Positions 1 through 8,767 of a stretch of DNA of 64,000 nucleotides are shown here, in pieces. The translations under genes were made by a program, and so were the position numbers. The notes under the pieces are model-generated. The model was not told where the DNA came from, ran no database searches, and saw only the letters and a list, made by a program, of their open reading frames with translations. This DNA comes from Mycobacterium gallinarum (lineage in GTDB: Bacteria; Actinomycetota; Actinomycetes; Mycobacteriales; Mycobacteriaceae): NCBI RefSeq assembly GCF_010726765.1, contig NZ_AP022601.1, positions 2,480,001 to 2,544,000 on the forward strand. The letters are read 5' to 3'. Numbering within the stretch: position 1 is the stretch's first letter; each line of letters opens with the position of its first letter.

Positions 1-31
1 GAGTGAGAGCGGGCGCTAAAGGCTCACCGCG

Positions 32-535
32 TCACGGGGTGTCGAGACGCGGCGGGGTGATGTTTCGGTCGGGGCGTGGCTCCGGAACGGACATACCCGG
101 ACTCGGGACCCAACCGGACTCGACCAGCAACTCGCCCACTTCCGCGATGTTCATCAGATCGAGTTCGTAGTCGAACAGGCCGTCGCCCGCGTAGTGCAGC
201 ACCGAGAACGCCGGCGCCTGATATGGCGTGCCGTCTGCGCGTGTCCCGGCCAAGCGATTCCACCAGTACGTGACGAGGCGATCACCGTCGACCATGGTCC
301 ATTCCTCCGGGAAACTCCATCCTTCGAAGCCGACCATCGACCGGTCGAAGAACGCCGCGATCTCGTCGCGCCCTTGCACCCGGCCAAAGGCCGGGTCGAT
401 GAATACCGCATCCTCGGTGAACCACTCGCCGATGGTCGACCAAGGCGCCGCGCCAGCGACACAACGTTCACGCTGTGCGACATAACGCCGGTATGAATCC
501 AGCGCCTCCAGCTCGCGCTCGTTCAGCTCTGCCAT
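32..535 (-). CDS. SnoaL-like (NTF2-fold) domain protein
   Basis: This 167-residue protein has a short helical N-terminus (ELEALDSYRRYVAQRE) followed by the pattern WFTEDAVFIDPAFGRVQGR-(D)-EIAAFF. That pattern is typical of the small cone-shaped SnoaL/NTF2-like fold (an acidic W-F-x-D-A-V-F-x-D-P segment, then G-R-x-x-I). The family includes polyketide cyclases, limonene-epoxide hydrolases and many proteins of unknown substrate, so no reaction can be assigned. The ATG is preceded by GGGAGACC, a good ribosome binding site. It is divergent from the glycosyltransferase. A shared role in secondary metabolism is only a guess. Confidence 0.75.
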   Translation of the reverse strand: MAELNERELEALDSYRRYVAQRERCVAGAAPWSTIGEWFTEDAVFIDPAFGRVQGRDEIAAFFDRSMVGFEGWSFPEEWTMVDGDRLVTYWWNRLAGTRADGTPYQAPAFSVLHYAGDGLFDYELDLMNIAEVGELLVESGWVPSPGMSVPEPRPDRNITPPRLDTP

Positions 536-688
536 GGTCTCCCTACCTGTGCGTGTGAAGTGTCCGACTCGAGGAACGAGCCAGCGCCGACAACCGAGAG
601 CCCGACACTAACGCTTCTACCTGCGATCTCCACCAGTTCTCCAGATAACCTCCAAGCTTGCGCACGCGCCGATCGCGAGCATCGATGC

Positions 689-1993
689 ATGCCAGAAATC
701 CTCATCCCCTCGCTGTCCCCCACCGGCCACATCGGACCACTGCTGAATGTCGCACGGGGTCTGGTCGACCGTGGCGACCGCGTCACCGTCCTGACGGCCG
801 CCGCACATGCCGACAAGATTCGAGCCGTCGGCGCCATCCCCGCCGCGATTCCCGCGGAAGCCGATTTCGATTTGACTCGACTCGACCTCGACCTGCCAGG
901 TCGTGCGGAAACGTCCGGCGTCAAGAGAATCAACTTCGACATCCAGCGCATCTTCCTGCAGCCGATGCCATTGCTCACGCGCGCACTGTCGGAGGCGATG
1001 GCACAGACGCGCTTCGATGCGATCCTCGCCGATTCCGCCTACTTCGGGATCCTGCCGTTCCTGCTCGGTGATGCCGCCGCCCGTCCGCCGATGCTGAGCT
1101 ACAGCACGATGCCGCTGATGGTGAGCAGCCGCGACACCGCCCCCTTCGGTCTGGGCATGACTCCGTCCTCGACCACACTGGGGCGGCTGCGCAACCGGGC
1201 ACTGACGACGCTGTCGCACAAGGTGCTGTTGCGCGAGTGCCAGAACACGGCCAATCTGCTACTCGATCGCTTGAACAGCCGGCAACTGCCCACGTTCATC
1301 CTCGACTCCGGGGTACTGGCGGACCGCTACATCGCACCCACGGTGCCTGAATTCGACTATCCCCGAAGCGATCTACCCTCGAATGTGCGCTACGTCGGTG
1401 CTGTTCATCCCCGTCCGGCGCGGGGGTTCCGCCCGCCACCGTGGTGGTCGGAACTCGACGGCGACCGGCCCGTCGTGCATGTCACCCAGGGCACCATCGA
1501 CAACGCCGACCTCGGCCGCCTGCTCGAACCCACCATCGATGCGCTCGGCGGTGAGGACGTCATCGTGGTGGCCACCACCGGTGGCCGCGACGTGTCCCAG
1601 CTGAAGGTCCCGCTTCCGTTGAATGCCTATGTCGCCGAATACATCCCGCACGACGTCCTGCTGCCCAAGGTGGACGTGATGGTCACCAACGGCGGGTTCG
1701 GCGCGGTGCAGCGAGCGTTGTCGATGGGTGTTCCGCTGGTGGTCGCCGGCAATACGGAGGACAAGCCGGAAGTCGCGGCGCGCGTCGCGTGGAGCGGTGC
1801 CGGCGTCAACCTCAAGACCGGGACGCCGAGCCCGAGGGTCATCCGCGCCGCGGTCCGCAAGGTGCTGGGCGACGACAGCTATCTGCGTGCCGCGCGGAAG
1901 CTGGAGGCGGCCTTCGCGAGACGTGACGGGGTGGCCGAGATCGCCGCGCTGATCGACGAGGTCATCGCCGAGCGCCAGGCGGTGCAGCGATGA
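689..1993 (+). CDS. GT1-family (UGT/MGT-type) glycosyltransferase
   Basis: About 434 residues from the ATG at 689, which starts MPEILIPSLSPTGHIGPLLN, the canonical GT-B N-terminal beta strand and acceptor loop with the catalytic-type His of G-H-I. The frame is open to 560, but the extra 43 residues do not look like this family. The C-terminal half has the nucleotide-sugar-binding pattern: HVTQGTIDN, then VTNGGFGAVQRALSMGVPL (the H-G-G-x-G-T region, here N-G-G-F-G-A) and AGNTEDKPEVAARV. These are hallmarks of macrolide/UDP-glycosyltransferases. The acceptor is unknown. Mycobacterial relatives act on glycopeptidolipids or xenobiotics. Confidence 0.85.
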   Translation: MPEILIPSLSPTGHIGPLLNVARGLVDRGDRVTVLTAAAHADKIRAVGAIPAAIPAEADFDLTRLDLDLPGRAETSGVKRINFDIQRIFLQPMPLLTRALSEAMAQTRFDAILADSAYFGILPFLLGDAAARPPMLSYSTMPLMVSSRDTAPFGLGMTPSSTTLGRLRNRALTTLSHKVLLRECQNTANLLLDRLNSRQLPTFILDSGVLADRYIAPTVPEFDYPRSDLPSNVRYVGAVHPRPARGFRPPPWWSELDGDRPVVHVTQGTIDNADLGRLLEPTIDALGGEDVIVVATTGGRDVSQLKVPLPLNAYVAEYIPHDVLLPKVDVMVTNGGFGAVQRALSMGVPLVVAGNTEDKPEVAARVAWSGAGVNLKTGTPSPRVIRAAVRKVLGDDSYLRAARKLEAAFARRDGVAEIAALIDEVIAERQAVQR

Positions 1994-2104
1994 GCCCGTG
2001 CGCCGACCCATTCGGCCACCCATCCCTGCGCAAGAGGCACCCAGGATCAGCTGGCGTAGTCGGCTACGCGTGCCGCTAGCGAGCATTCGGACGACGGTGA
2101 AGCC

Positions 2105-2191
2105 ATGGTTGAGCGGCTGCAGTACATCGCGGTAGCGACGTTCCTCGTGTGGGGGCTGGTGAGCTCGCTGGCCCACACAACGCGGCGCTGA
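2105..2191 (+). CDS. possible 28-residue single-span membrane microprotein
   Basis: An ATG-to-TGA frame of 29 codons encodes a short polar start (MVERLQ), one hydrophobic segment (YIAVATFLVWGLVSSLA) and a positively charged end (HTTRR). That is what a small membrane peptide looks like. GGTGAAG precedes the ATG at workable spacing. It fills the gap between the glycosyltransferase and the convergent clpX end. At this length an open frame can easily occur by chance, so the call is weak and no function is proposed. Confidence 0.25.
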   Translation: MVERLQYIAVATFLVWGLVSSLAHTTRR

Positions 2192-2194
2192 AGG

Positions 2195-3475
2195 CTAAGC
2201 GCTCTTCTCGCGACGCTCGTTGCGGGGCGGCTTGCGGGGAACGATCGTCGGAAGGACGTTGTCCTCGACGGTCTCCTTGGTCACGACCACCTTGGCGACG
2301 TCGTCGCGGCTGGGGATGTCGTACATCACCGGCAGCAGGACTTCTTCCATGATGGCGCGCAGGCCGCGGGCACCGGTGCCGCGGTGGATGGCCTGATCGG
2401 CGATCGCCTCCAGGGCCGCTTCGTCGAACTCGAGCTCGACGCCGTCCATCTCGAACAGCCGTGTGTACTGCTTCACCAATGCGTTCTTCGGCTCCGACAG
2501 AATCGTGACGAGCGACTCCTTGTCGAGGTTCGTCACCGACGCGACGACCGGGAGACGACCGATGAACTCGGGGATCAAGCCGAACTTGATCAGGTCCTCG
2601 GGCATGACCTCGGCGAAGTGGTCCTGGGTATCGATCTCCGCCTTGGAGTGCACCTCGGCACCGAAGCCCAGCCCGCGCTTGCCGACGCGGTCGGAGACGA
2701 TCTTCTCCAGGCCCGCGAACGCACCCGCCACGATGAACAGGACGTTGGTGGTGTCGATCTGGATGAACTCCTGGTGCGGATGCTTGCGGCCGCCCTGCGG
2801 CGGCACCGACGCCTGCGTGCCTTCCAGGATCTTCAGCAGCGCCTGTTGCACGCCCTCACCGGAGACATCGCGGGTGATCGACGGGTTCTCGCTCTTGCGG
2901 GCGATCTTGTCGACCTCGTCGATGTAGATGATGCCGGTCTCTGCGCGCTTCACGTCGTAGTCGGCGGCCTGAATCAGCTTGAGCAGGATGTTCTCGACGT
3001 CCTCGCCGACGTAGCCCGCCTCTGTGAGCGCGGTGGCGTCGGCGATGGCGAACGGGACATTCAGCATCTTCGCCAGCGTCTGCGCGAGGTAGGTCTTGCC
3101 GCAGCCGGTGGGGCCGAGCATCAGGATGTTGGACTTGGCCAGCTCGACGGGCTCGGCGCGCGAATCGCGCATCTTCTCGCCGGCCTGGATGCGCTTGTAG
3201 TGGTTGTAGACGGCGACGGCCAAGGTGCGCTTGGCGGTGTCCTGTCCGATGACATACCCCTCGAGGAACTCGCGAATCTCCGCAGGCTTAGGCAGCTCGT
3301 CGAGTTTCACATCGTCGGCGTCAGCAAGCTCCTCTTCGATGATCTCGTTGCACAGGTCTATGCATTCATCGCAGATATATACGCCGGGGCCCGCAATGAG
3401 TTTCTTGACCTGCTTTTGACTCTTCCCGCAGAACGAGCACTTCAGCAGGTCACCGCCGTCTCCGATGCGCGCCAT
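2195..3475 (-). CDS. clpX: ATP-dependent Clp protease ATP-binding subunit ClpX
   Basis: A 426-residue AAA+ unfoldase that recognises tagged or native substrates, unfolds them with ATP and threads them into ClpP. The start [17 protein letters not shown] gives the usual family length; an upstream in-frame ATG at 3574 adds 33 unrelated residues. Visible elements are the N-terminal C4 zinc-binding domain (Cys 13, 16, 35, 38), Walker A GPTGCGKT, the GYVGED pore loop, Walker [12 protein letters not shown], and the C-terminal alpha/beta subdomain ending REKSA. Its partners clpP1/clpP2 lie about 0.8 kb further along on the same strand. The single gene between them encodes a secreted repeat protein. 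Confidence 0.98.
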   Translation of the reverse strand: MARIGDGGDLLKCSFCGKSQKQVKKLIAGPGVYICDECIDLCNEIIEEELADADDVKLDELPKPAEIREFLEGYVIGQDTAKRTLAVAVYNHYKRIQAGEKMRDSRAEPVELAKSNILMLGPTGCGKTYLAQTLAKMLNVPFAIADATALTEAGYVGEDVENILLKLIQAADYDVKRAETGIIYIDEVDKIARKSENPSITRDVSGEGVQQALLKILEGTQASVPPQGGRKHPHQEFIQIDTTNVLFIVAGAFAGLEKIVSDRVGKRGLGFGAEVHSKAEIDTQDHFAEVMPEDLIKFGLIPEFIGRLPVVASVTNLDKESLVTILSEPKNALVKQYTRLFEMDGVELEFDEAALEAIADQAIHRGTGARGLRAIMEEVLLPVMYDIPSRDDVAKVVVTKETVEDNVLPTIVPRKPPRNERREKSA

Positions 3476-3776
3476 GTGGTGAAGTCCTACTTTCCTGTTC
3501 GCAATAAGATCTGATTCGATTCGCTCGAGATCCCACTGGGTGTTGATCCCGACGCTACCCGCTTGTTCCGGCACGAGGCGACCGATAAAGCCGAATCGCG
3601 TAGTTGGTATTCACTTGTGTGGGCAGAACATATCGCCTAACCACCCCGCAACCCTCTGGAACGCGCTGCCACGCCCCTGGCGTGTCGCCGCCGTTACCGG
3701 TTCGGGAGCCGTCCGCAACCAAAGTACCCGTCGCGTGGGAGTTGCCGGCAACCGCGCGTCCCCGATACCGCAACCC
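3476..3776. other. intergenic: clpX leader and downstream end of the repeat protein
   Basis: About 300 bases without a convincing gene. The part nearest clpX contains AGGAAAG and GTAGGAC, a plausible ribosome binding region about 10 bases before the clpX ATG. Small open frames on both strands have no start signals or coding character. No strong terminator hairpin or regulator box was seen. Confidence 0.5.
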
Positions 3777-4121
3777 CTACCGGCGACCCGGTCCGACCGG
3801 CCCTGGACCCACCGGGCCAGGACCCACCGGGCCAGGACCCACGGGGCCAGGTCCCACCGGACCGACGACTCCGCCGACACCAACGGGTCCGGCAGGCCCC
3901 ACCACCGGGTTCGGCGGGTTCACGTAGACGGTCGCGTCGACCGGCACGCACGTCACCGTGTACACGTCCCAGTACATGCCGTAAGGGCACGGCGGAGGTG
4001 GCGGCGGTGGCGGTGGCGGCTGCGCACCGCCGATCGCGGAAGATCCGAACTGCACCAGTACCGCAGCTGCCGCCGAAGCGAGCACCGCGAGCACCGCCCC
4101 GCGAAGTCGTACCCCCACCAT
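3777..4121 (-). CDS. secreted proline-rich protein with collagen-like GPVGP repeats
   Basis: About 114 residues from MVGVRLRGAVLAVLASAAAA, a signal peptide with Arg-rich n-region and Ala-rich core, followed by an A-Q-type cleavage region. A run of ten prolines follows, then a compact two-cysteine segment (CPYGMYWDVYTVTCVPV) and a C-terminal tail of PGPVG pentapeptide repeats ending GPGRR. The tail is encoded by a 15-bp tandem DNA repeat. Similar small Pro/Gly-rich exported proteins occur in mycobacterial envelopes without known function. Gly-Pro spacing of five does not match the Gly-X-Y triplet of true collagen. An alternative upstream ATG (4175) would place 18 residues ahead of the signal peptide. 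Confidence 0.7.
   Translation of the reverse strand: MVGVRLRGAVLAVLASAAAAVLVQFGSSAIGGAQPPPPPPPPPPCPYGMYWDVYTVTCVPVDATVYVNPPNPVVGPAGPVGVGGVVGPVGPGPVGPGPVGPGPVGPGPVGPGRR
3791..3865. repeat. 15-bp tandem repeat, about five units
   Basis: Units of the form GACCCACCGGGCCAG follow each other at 3791, 3806, 3821, 3836 and 3851. The second and third are identical and the outer ones diverge by a few bases. They lie in frame in the secreted protein and encode PGPVG on the minus strand, so copy-number changes keep the frame. Confidence 0.9.
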
Positions 4122-4243
4122 CGTGGCAATCCCCCTGTCGCCGTACCCATCTGCACGGTGTCGACAGCTTGCCATGCACGACGGGTCCCGGAGCCCGATT
4201 CGGCGGCATTACTGACGCCGGCGCAAGGGTCTGGGAGCTGGGC

Positions 4244-4927
4244 TCAGGCGGTCTGAGCGGACAGCTTGCGATACTCCAGGACGGTGTCGATCACGCCGTA
4301 CTCCTTGGCCTCCTCGGCCGTAAGGATCTTGTCGCGATCGGTGTCCTTGCGGATCTGCGCCGCGTCCTTGCCGGTGTGATGGGCCAGCGTCGTCTCCATC
4401 AGCGTGCGCATCCGCTCGATCTCCTTGGCCTGGATCTCCAGGTCGGAGAACTGGCCCTGGATGACGCCGGACAGCGCGGGCTGGTGGATCAGGATGCGGG
4501 CGTTGGGCAGCGCGAGGCGCTTACCGGGGCTGCCTGCGGCGAGCAGCACGGCGGCGGCCGACGCGGCCTGGCCGAGGCAGACGGTCTGGATGTCTGCGCG
4601 AACGTACTGCATGGTGTCGTAGATCGCCATCAGCGAGGTGAAAGAGCCACCCGGCGAGTTGATGTACATGGTGATGTCGCGGTCGGGATCGAGCGACTCG
4701 AGGACCAGCAGCTGGGCCATGATGTCGTTCGCCGACGCGTCGTCGACCTGCACGCCGAGGAAGATGATGCGCTCCTCGAACAGCTTGTTGTACGGGTTGG
4801 ACTCTTTGACACCGAAGCTCGAATGCTCGATGAACGACGGCAGGATGTAGCGGGCCTGGGGCTGGATCACGGCACCGCCGTGGGGTGCCAGGCGAGGGTC
4901 AGTCTGCGGATGCAAGTGGTCGGTCAT
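4244..4927 (-). CDS. clpP2: ATP-dependent Clp protease proteolytic subunit ClpP2
   Basis: A 227-residue serine protease subunit of the mixed ClpP1P2 tetradecamer that is essential in mycobacteria. The catalytic Ser lies in [14 protein letters not shown] and the His in RILIHQPA. The Asp of the triad lies in the [13 protein letters not shown] region. The N-terminal extension with [16 protein letters not shown], carrying its own processing region, distinguishes ClpP2 from ClpP1. The start overlaps the clpP1 stop by four bases (ATGA), so translation is coupled. The last gene of this leftward block. Confidence 0.97.
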   Translation of the reverse strand: MTDHLHPQTDPRLAPHGGAVIQPQARYILPSFIEHSSFGVKESNPYNKLFEERIIFLGVQVDDASANDIMAQLLVLESLDPDRDITMYINSPGGSFTSLMAIYDTMQYVRADIQTVCLGQAASAAAVLLAAGSPGKRLALPNARILIHQPALSGVIQGQFSDLEIQAKEIERMRTLMETTLAHHTGKDAAQIRKDTDRDKILTAEEAKEYGVIDTVLEYRKLSAQTA

Positions 4928-5559
4928 TTGTCTAGTCCTGCGCTCGGGCCAGAGCCGTTGACGCTGGCGCTGGTGATGATGTGGTCGACGAAGCCGTACT
5001 CGAGGGCTTCCTGCGCGGTGAACCAGCGGTCGCGGTCGGAGTCGGCTTCGATCCGCTCGAGGGTCTGCCCGGTGAACTCCGCGTTCAGCCGGAACATTTC
5101 CTTCTTGATGACCGTGAACTGCTCGGCCTGGATCGCGATGTCGGCGGCGCCGCCGGTGATGCCACCGAGTGGCTGGTGCATCAGGATGCGGGCGTGCGGT
5201 AGCGCGTAGCGCTTGCCCTTGGTGCCCGCGGCGAGGAGGAACTCACCCATCGACGCGGCCATCCCCATCGCGTAGGTGGCGACGTCGCACGGCGCGAGGA
5301 CCATGGTGTCGTAGATCGCCATGCCCGCGCTGATCGATCCGCCCGGCGAGTTGATGTAGAGGTGGATGTCCTTGGTGGGATCCTCGGCCGACAGCAGCAG
5401 AATCTGCGCGCACAGCCTATTGGCGATGTCGTCGTCGACCTGTGATCCCAGGAAGATGATGCGCTCGGAGAGCAACCGTTCGTAGACAGAGTCGACGAGG
5501 TTCAGTCCGGGCGATGCACCACGCATATCAGTCACGACTGGATACCTGCTTTCTTTCAA
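4924..5559 (-). CDS. clpP1: ATP-dependent Clp protease proteolytic subunit ClpP1
   Basis: A 211-residue serine protease subunit, partner of ClpP2. It shows the oxyanion-hole strand [18 protein letters not shown], the catalytic Ser in [15 protein letters not shown], the His in [10 protein letters not shown], and an Asp in the [13 protein letters not shown] region. The family is usually near 200 residues, so the true start may be the internal VTDMRG or MRGASPG rather than the first ATG at 5559; the propeptide is removed on activation anyway. A ClgR-like palindrome lies 64 bases upstream, and tig precedes it on the same strand. Confidence 0.97.
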   Translation of the reverse strand: MKESRYPVVTDMRGASPGLNLVDSVYERLLSERIIFLGSQVDDDIANRLCAQILLLSAEDPTKDIHLYINSPGGSISAGMAIYDTMVLAPCDVATYAMGMAASMGEFLLAAGTKGKRYALPHARILMHQPLGGITGGAADIAIQAEQFTVIKKEMFRLNAEFTGQTLERIEADSDRDRWFTAQEALEYGFVDHIITSASVNGSGPSAGLDK

Positions 5560-5622
5560 GTCCTAACACTCACCGACACTAACCAACCTGTGCGAGCGTG
5601 CACTCCCTAGACAGGCCGCTTT

Positions 5623-5633
5623 CGCTCACAGCG
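5623..5633 (-). promoter_or_regulatory. ClgR-like operator upstream of clpP1P2
   Basis: CGCTCACAGCG (CGC-N5-GCG) matches the core of the actinobacterial ClgR consensus as remembered from Corynebacterium (CGC-Y-N-A-N-R-GCG). The outer flanks match poorly. It lies between the tig stop and clpP1, where ClgR is known to activate clpP1P2 in mycobacteria. The core is observed; the factor is inferred. Confidence 0.5.
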
Positions 5634-7040
5634 TCACTTGGCGTCGGCGGTTTCCTCGTCAGTCTCGGCCGTTTCGGCCGGGGCCTCGGATGCTTCAGGC
5701 GCCTCGGAATCGCCGCCACGACCGAAGAACTCCGAGGTGTCCACGACCTCACCGTTCGAATCGGTGATCGTGGCGCCCTGAACGACCTGCGCCACCGCCA
5801 GACCGCGACGGACGTCGGCGAACAGCGCCGCCAACTGGTTGTTCTCCTGCAGGGCGGCGAGCAGCTGCTGCGGCTCCATGCCGTACTGCTGCGACATCAG
5901 CATCAGGCGCTGAGTGATGTCGTCCTGACCGACCTCGACGTCGAGCTTGTCGGCGATCGCGTCCACCAGCAGCTGGGTGCTGACGGCTTTCTCCGCGTTG
6001 GTGCGGTTCTCCTCGTCGAACTTCTCCCGGCTGCCGCCCTGAGCTTCGAGCGCCTCGGCGAACCGCGCCTCGTCATGGTCCAGCCCGTGGATCGCATTGT
6101 GCAGCGCCTCATCCACCTGCGCCTGCACGACGTTCTCGGGCAGCGGCACCTCGACCTGGTCAAGCAGAGCCTCGAGCACCTTGTCCCGGATCAGCTCGGC
6201 CTGTTGGACGCGCTTGCGGTTGCGCAGCTGCTCGGTGAGGCTGTTCTTGAGCTCGTCGATGGTGTCGAATTCGCTTGCCAGCTGGGCGAATTCGTCATCG
6301 GGCTCGGGCAGCTCGCGCTCCTTGACCGACTTCACGGTGACGGTTACCTGAGCCTCCTCGCCGGCGTGTGCGCCGGCGGCCAGCTTGGTGGTGAAGACGC
6401 GGGTCTCCCCCTCCTTGAGGCCGATGATGGCCTCGTCGAGGCCCTCGATCAGCTGGCCGGAACCGATCTCGTGTGAGAGTCCCTCGGTCTTGGCCTCGGG
6501 CAGGTCCTCGCCGTCGACGGTCGCGGACAGGTCGATGGAGACGAAGTCGCCATCCTCGGCGGCGCGGTCGACACCGGTCAGCGTGCCGAAGCGGGCGCGG
6601 AGGTTCTGCAGCTCGGCGTCCACCTCATCGTCGTTGACCTCGATGGCGTCGACCGTGAGCTCCAGCGCGTCAAGGTCCGGGAGGTCGATCTCGGGGCGGA
6701 CGTCGACCTCGGCGGTGAATTCGAGATCCTCGCCGTACTCCTTCTTGGTGACCTCGATGTCCGGCTGGCCGATCGGGCGCAGATCCGACGACGTCACCGC
6801 CTCGCTGTAGCGGCCGGGGAGTGCGTCGTTGACCACCTGGTCAAGCATGGCCTCACGGCCGAAGCGGGCCTCGAGCAGCTTGCGCGGCGCCTTGCCGGGC
6901 CGGAAGCCGGGCAGCCGGACCTGGCTCGCCAGCTGCTTGAAGGCGCGATCGAACTCAGGTTCGAGCTCGGTGAAGGGCACCTCCACGTTGATGCGAACCC
7001 TGGTCGGGCTCAACTTCTCGACGGTGCTCTTCACGCTCAT
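5634..7040 (-). CDS. tig: trigger factor, ribosome-associated chaperone/prolyl isomerase
   Basis: A 468-residue protein that binds nascent chains at the ribosome exit tunnel. The N-terminal ribosome-binding signature is visible as [10 protein letters not shown] with GFRxGK intact. It is followed by the FKBP-type isomerase domain (about residues 155-240) and the helical substrate cradle (CYS-free, Glu/Leu-rich, [21 protein letters not shown]). The acidic low-complexity tail ([23 protein letters not shown]) is typical of actinobacterial Tig. First gene of the tig-clpP1-clpP2 block. Confidence 0.97.
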   Translation of the reverse strand: MSVKSTVEKLSPTRVRINVEVPFTELEPEFDRAFKQLASQVRLPGFRPGKAPRKLLEARFGREAMLDQVVNDALPGRYSEAVTSSDLRPIGQPDIEVTKKEYGEDLEFTAEVDVRPEIDLPDLDALELTVDAIEVNDDEVDAELQNLRARFGTLTGVDRAAEDGDFVSIDLSATVDGEDLPEAKTEGLSHEIGSGQLIEGLDEAIIGLKEGETRVFTTKLAAGAHAGEEAQVTVTVKSVKERELPEPDDEFAQLASEFDTIDELKNSLTEQLRNRKRVQQAELIRDKVLEALLDQVEVPLPENVVQAQVDEALHNAIHGLDHDEARFAEALEAQGGSREKFDEENRTNAEKAVSTQLLVDAIADKLDVEVGQDDITQRLMLMSQQYGMEPQQLLAALQENNQLAALFADVRRGLAVAQVVQGATITDSNGEVVDTSEFFGRGGDSEAPEASEAPAETAETDEETADAK

Positions 7041-7085
7041 GCTCCTCGTTGATCCTGGGTGGGTCTTGCCTATGTAGGGGTGCAG

Positions 7086-7159
7086 TCGGGGTGACAGGAT
7101 TTGAACCTGCGGCCTTCCGCTCCCAAAGCGGATGCGCTACCAAGCTGCGCTACACCCCG
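7086..7159 (-). tRNA. tRNA-Pro (anticodon TGG)
   Basis: Read on the minus strand, CGGGGTG pairs with CACCCCG as the acceptor stem. The D arm is GCGC-AGCTTGGTA-GCGC, the anticodon stem TCCGC/GCGGA encloses loop TTTGGGA (anticodon TGG), and the T arm is GCAGG-TTCAAAT-CCTGT. C1-G72 with discriminator A73 is the bacterial tRNA-Pro identity pair. No CCA is encoded. Confidence 0.96.
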
Positions 7160-7278
7160 CGCCTACGCGATCGCTCTCAAAACACAGAACGACCACGCGA
7201 GATACTACGGCCTGGACGCGCCCAGCCTTTAATTGGATGATTCCGCGGGCGCCGGTACAGTCTCCTGGTGCAACACAC

Positions 7279-7352
7279 GCGGGCGTAGCTCAATGGTAGA
7301 GCCCTAGTCTTCCAAACTAGCTACGCGGGTTCGATTCCCGTCGCCCGCTCCA
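7279..7352 (+). tRNA. tRNA-Gly (anticodon TCC), CCA encoded
   Basis: The acceptor stem is GCGGGCG/CGCCCGC, the D arm contains GCTCAATGGTAGAGC, and the anticodon stem CTAGT/ACTAG encloses loop CTTCCAA with TCC. The T arm is GCGGG-TTCGATT-CCCGT. The discriminator T is followed by CCA at 7350-7352. The 3' end of such a tRNA gene is a typical integration site, and an integrase relic lies about 0.6 kb downstream. Confidence 0.96.
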
Positions 7353-7356
7353 CTAA

Positions 7357-7373
7357 CGCCCCTGATCGGGGCG
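7357..7373 (+). terminator. short hairpin after tRNA-Gly
   Basis: CGCCCC-TGATC-GGGGCG forms a six-pair GC stem with a five-base loop, followed by TATTT. It is placed four bases after the encoded CCA. A short weak intrinsic terminator or processing hairpin is the likely role. Confidence 0.5.
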
Positions 7374-7526
7374 TATTTGCTGCGTACGAACAATTTGAGG
7401 GGCGGTGGCTGGCCCGTCTTTGGCCCGTCTCGGCAGCAGAATGGATGCCTGCGCGAGGGCGAAGCATGTTTGCCGTACCCGCCGCGGCGGTAACACCTCC
7501 GTTGCCAGCTTCTCCAGGGGGTATCA

Positions 7527-7913
7527 GTGGGCAGCGCTCAATCGTTCGTGCAACGAGTCGGGACGGCGGTCGTCGCGACGACGGCGTTGGCGACACTCAT
7601 GACGGGTTGCGGCGAGGACGACCGAGTGACAGCCGAGTCCGTCTACAACAAGTGCAAACAGGACTCGTCAAACATCGAGCTTTCAGAGGACAAGAAGGCC
7701 ATCGAATATAACTTCTTCGCGGGCACAGAGTCCGCCGAGGCCGTCTACGAGTGCCTCTTGAAGGAAACCCATGCGCCATCGAACGTCGATTACCAAGTCA
7801 AAGAGACACGCCCTATCGACGGAACTCAGAACGCCGATTGGGAGGGCTGGAAAATGCTCTGGACCTACGAGGGTCGCGGCGACGGCACCCGAATTCACTT
7901 GAGTCAGGCCTAA
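7527..7913 (+). CDS. putative small lipoprotein
   Basis: A 128-residue protein from a GTG preceded by AGGGGG. It has a signal peptide with lipobox MTGC (Cys at residue 28) after the hydrophobic TAVVATTALATL, so it is predicted to be an acylated exported protein. The mature part is polar with three cysteines in the first 60 residues and an acidic middle. No family is recognised. It lies in the accessory stretch downstream of tRNA-Gly, next to a dead integrase, which suggests it may have arrived with a mobile element. Confidence 0.6.
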   Translation: MGSAQSFVQRVGTAVVATTALATLMTGCGEDDRVTAESVYNKCKQDSSNIELSEDKKAIEYNFFAGTESAEAVYECLLKETHAPSNVDYQVKETRPIDGTQNADWEGWKMLWTYEGRGDGTRIHLSQA

Positions 7914-7924
7914 CGGCGGCGCAA

Positions 7925-8126
7925 TTAGCTCCGAAGCCGGATCACGTTGGTTGCGCGACTAGTGGGCACCGCCATCGCACCAAGCGCTGCCATCACCTCA
8001 CTGTGATCCTCGGTCGGCAGGTGCGCGTAGACCGATTCCGTCGTGCTCAGCTTCGCATGGCCCATGAATCGACTGATTTCAAACATCGGGACGCCAGCCG
8101 CGACACACAGGTGGCATACGTGCGCC
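7925..8126 (-). pseudogene. remnant of a tyrosine-recombinase (phage-type) integrase, C-terminal part
   Basis: The minus strand encodes AAGVPMFEISRFMGHAKLST, TESVYAHLPTEDHSEVMAAL and then about 20 more residues to a TAA at 7925-7927. G-H at F-M-G-H-A plus the downstream Tyr in SVYAHL are the conserved end of a tyrosine recombinase (the H/W box and the nucleophile Tyr region). Upstream of AAGVP the frame reads into a Cys/His-rich sequence with no H-x-L-R-H box and no catalytic N-terminal domain. There is no start, so only the 3' end survives. It points back toward tRNA-Gly. Confidence 0.75.
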
Positions 8127-8236
8127 GCAGCCCGCGCCAGCGGAGGCCGGACGCAATGCCCGCACCGCCGTTGTTGGCGCGCAGTACCGCAGCCGGAACA
8201 CCGCTTTAGAGAGAGTTGTGCCCAGCGCGCACGGCG

Positions 8237-8767
8237 CTACTGCGCCTCGCAGTCGCCTTCGGCTTTTCGCTCATCGATCATCTGTTGAACGGGCTCACCA
8301 AGGTCCTCCGCGAACTCCGGTGTCGGCAGCAAGAGCAAGAGCCACTGGCCGCCCTCGTATACGAGGTCCGCCGGAAGCTTGAACTCCATCGCCTCAAGGC
8401 GAGTGATCGCCTTGTCCGGACCGTCGAGGCGTACACCGTTAACTGTTGACGGCAGCTTCGTGAGGGAACTCGTGCACGTCTCGCTGACGGTTACGTAGTT
8501 CTCCTGGCTGATGCCCTCGCGAACCTGCTCGCTGAACAAGAGCCAGACGCCCGCGTAGTCACCTGCCGCTCTGCGGTCTACCCACTCTTGCGCTACTGCG
8601 GTCGCGGCTTCAAGCGTCTTCGGCTGTGCCGGTGCCGTGGTTGCGGTGGCGGCGTTGGCACTGGTGGCAAATGACGACGCGGTGGGGCTGTCGCTGTCGG
8701 TCACGGTGGACCCGCAGCCGGTGAGAGTGAACGCGATCAGAACGGAGGCAGCGACGGTGCGTGACAT
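8237..8767 (-). CDS. putative lipoprotein with NTF2-like (lumazine-binding-type) domain
   Basis: 176 residues from MSRTVAASVLIAFTLTGCG; lipobox LTGC places the lipidated Cys near residue 18. The frame is open upstream to 8896, but those 43 residues precede a perfect signal peptide and are rejected. After a Ser/Thr/Ala-rich linker, the mature domain TLEAATAVAQEWVDRRAAGD-(Y)-AGVWLLFSEQVR resembles the small exported NTF2-like domain common in mycobacterial lipoproteins (helix, W, D-Y-x-x-x-W). Two Cys remain, in SETCTSS and near the C-terminus. Function unknown. Confidence 0.65.
   Translation of the reverse strand: MSRTVAASVLIAFTLTGCGSTVTDSDSPTASSFATSANAATATTAPAQPKTLEAATAVAQEWVDRRAAGDYAGVWLLFSEQVREGISQENYVTVSETCTSSLTKLPSTVNGVRLDGPDKAITRLEAMEFKLPADLVYEGGQWLLLLLPTPEFAEDLGEPVQQMIDERKAEGDCEAQ

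Noticed and set aside
2384-3514. 376-residue plus-strand frame over clpX
   Set aside because: It is the antisense of a clear clpX gene; high-G+C codon bias keeps opposite frames open. The translation is Arg/Leu/Asp-rich with no family.
7516-7526. GGGTAT before the first lipoprotein as a SigF -10 box
   Set aside because: No GTTT lies 15-17 bases upstream; the G-run is better explained as the ribosome binding site.
7321-7596. Minus-strand frame ending in RATGIEPA
   Set aside because: The ending is a tRNA gene read as protein, a frequent annotation error; the rest has no coding character.
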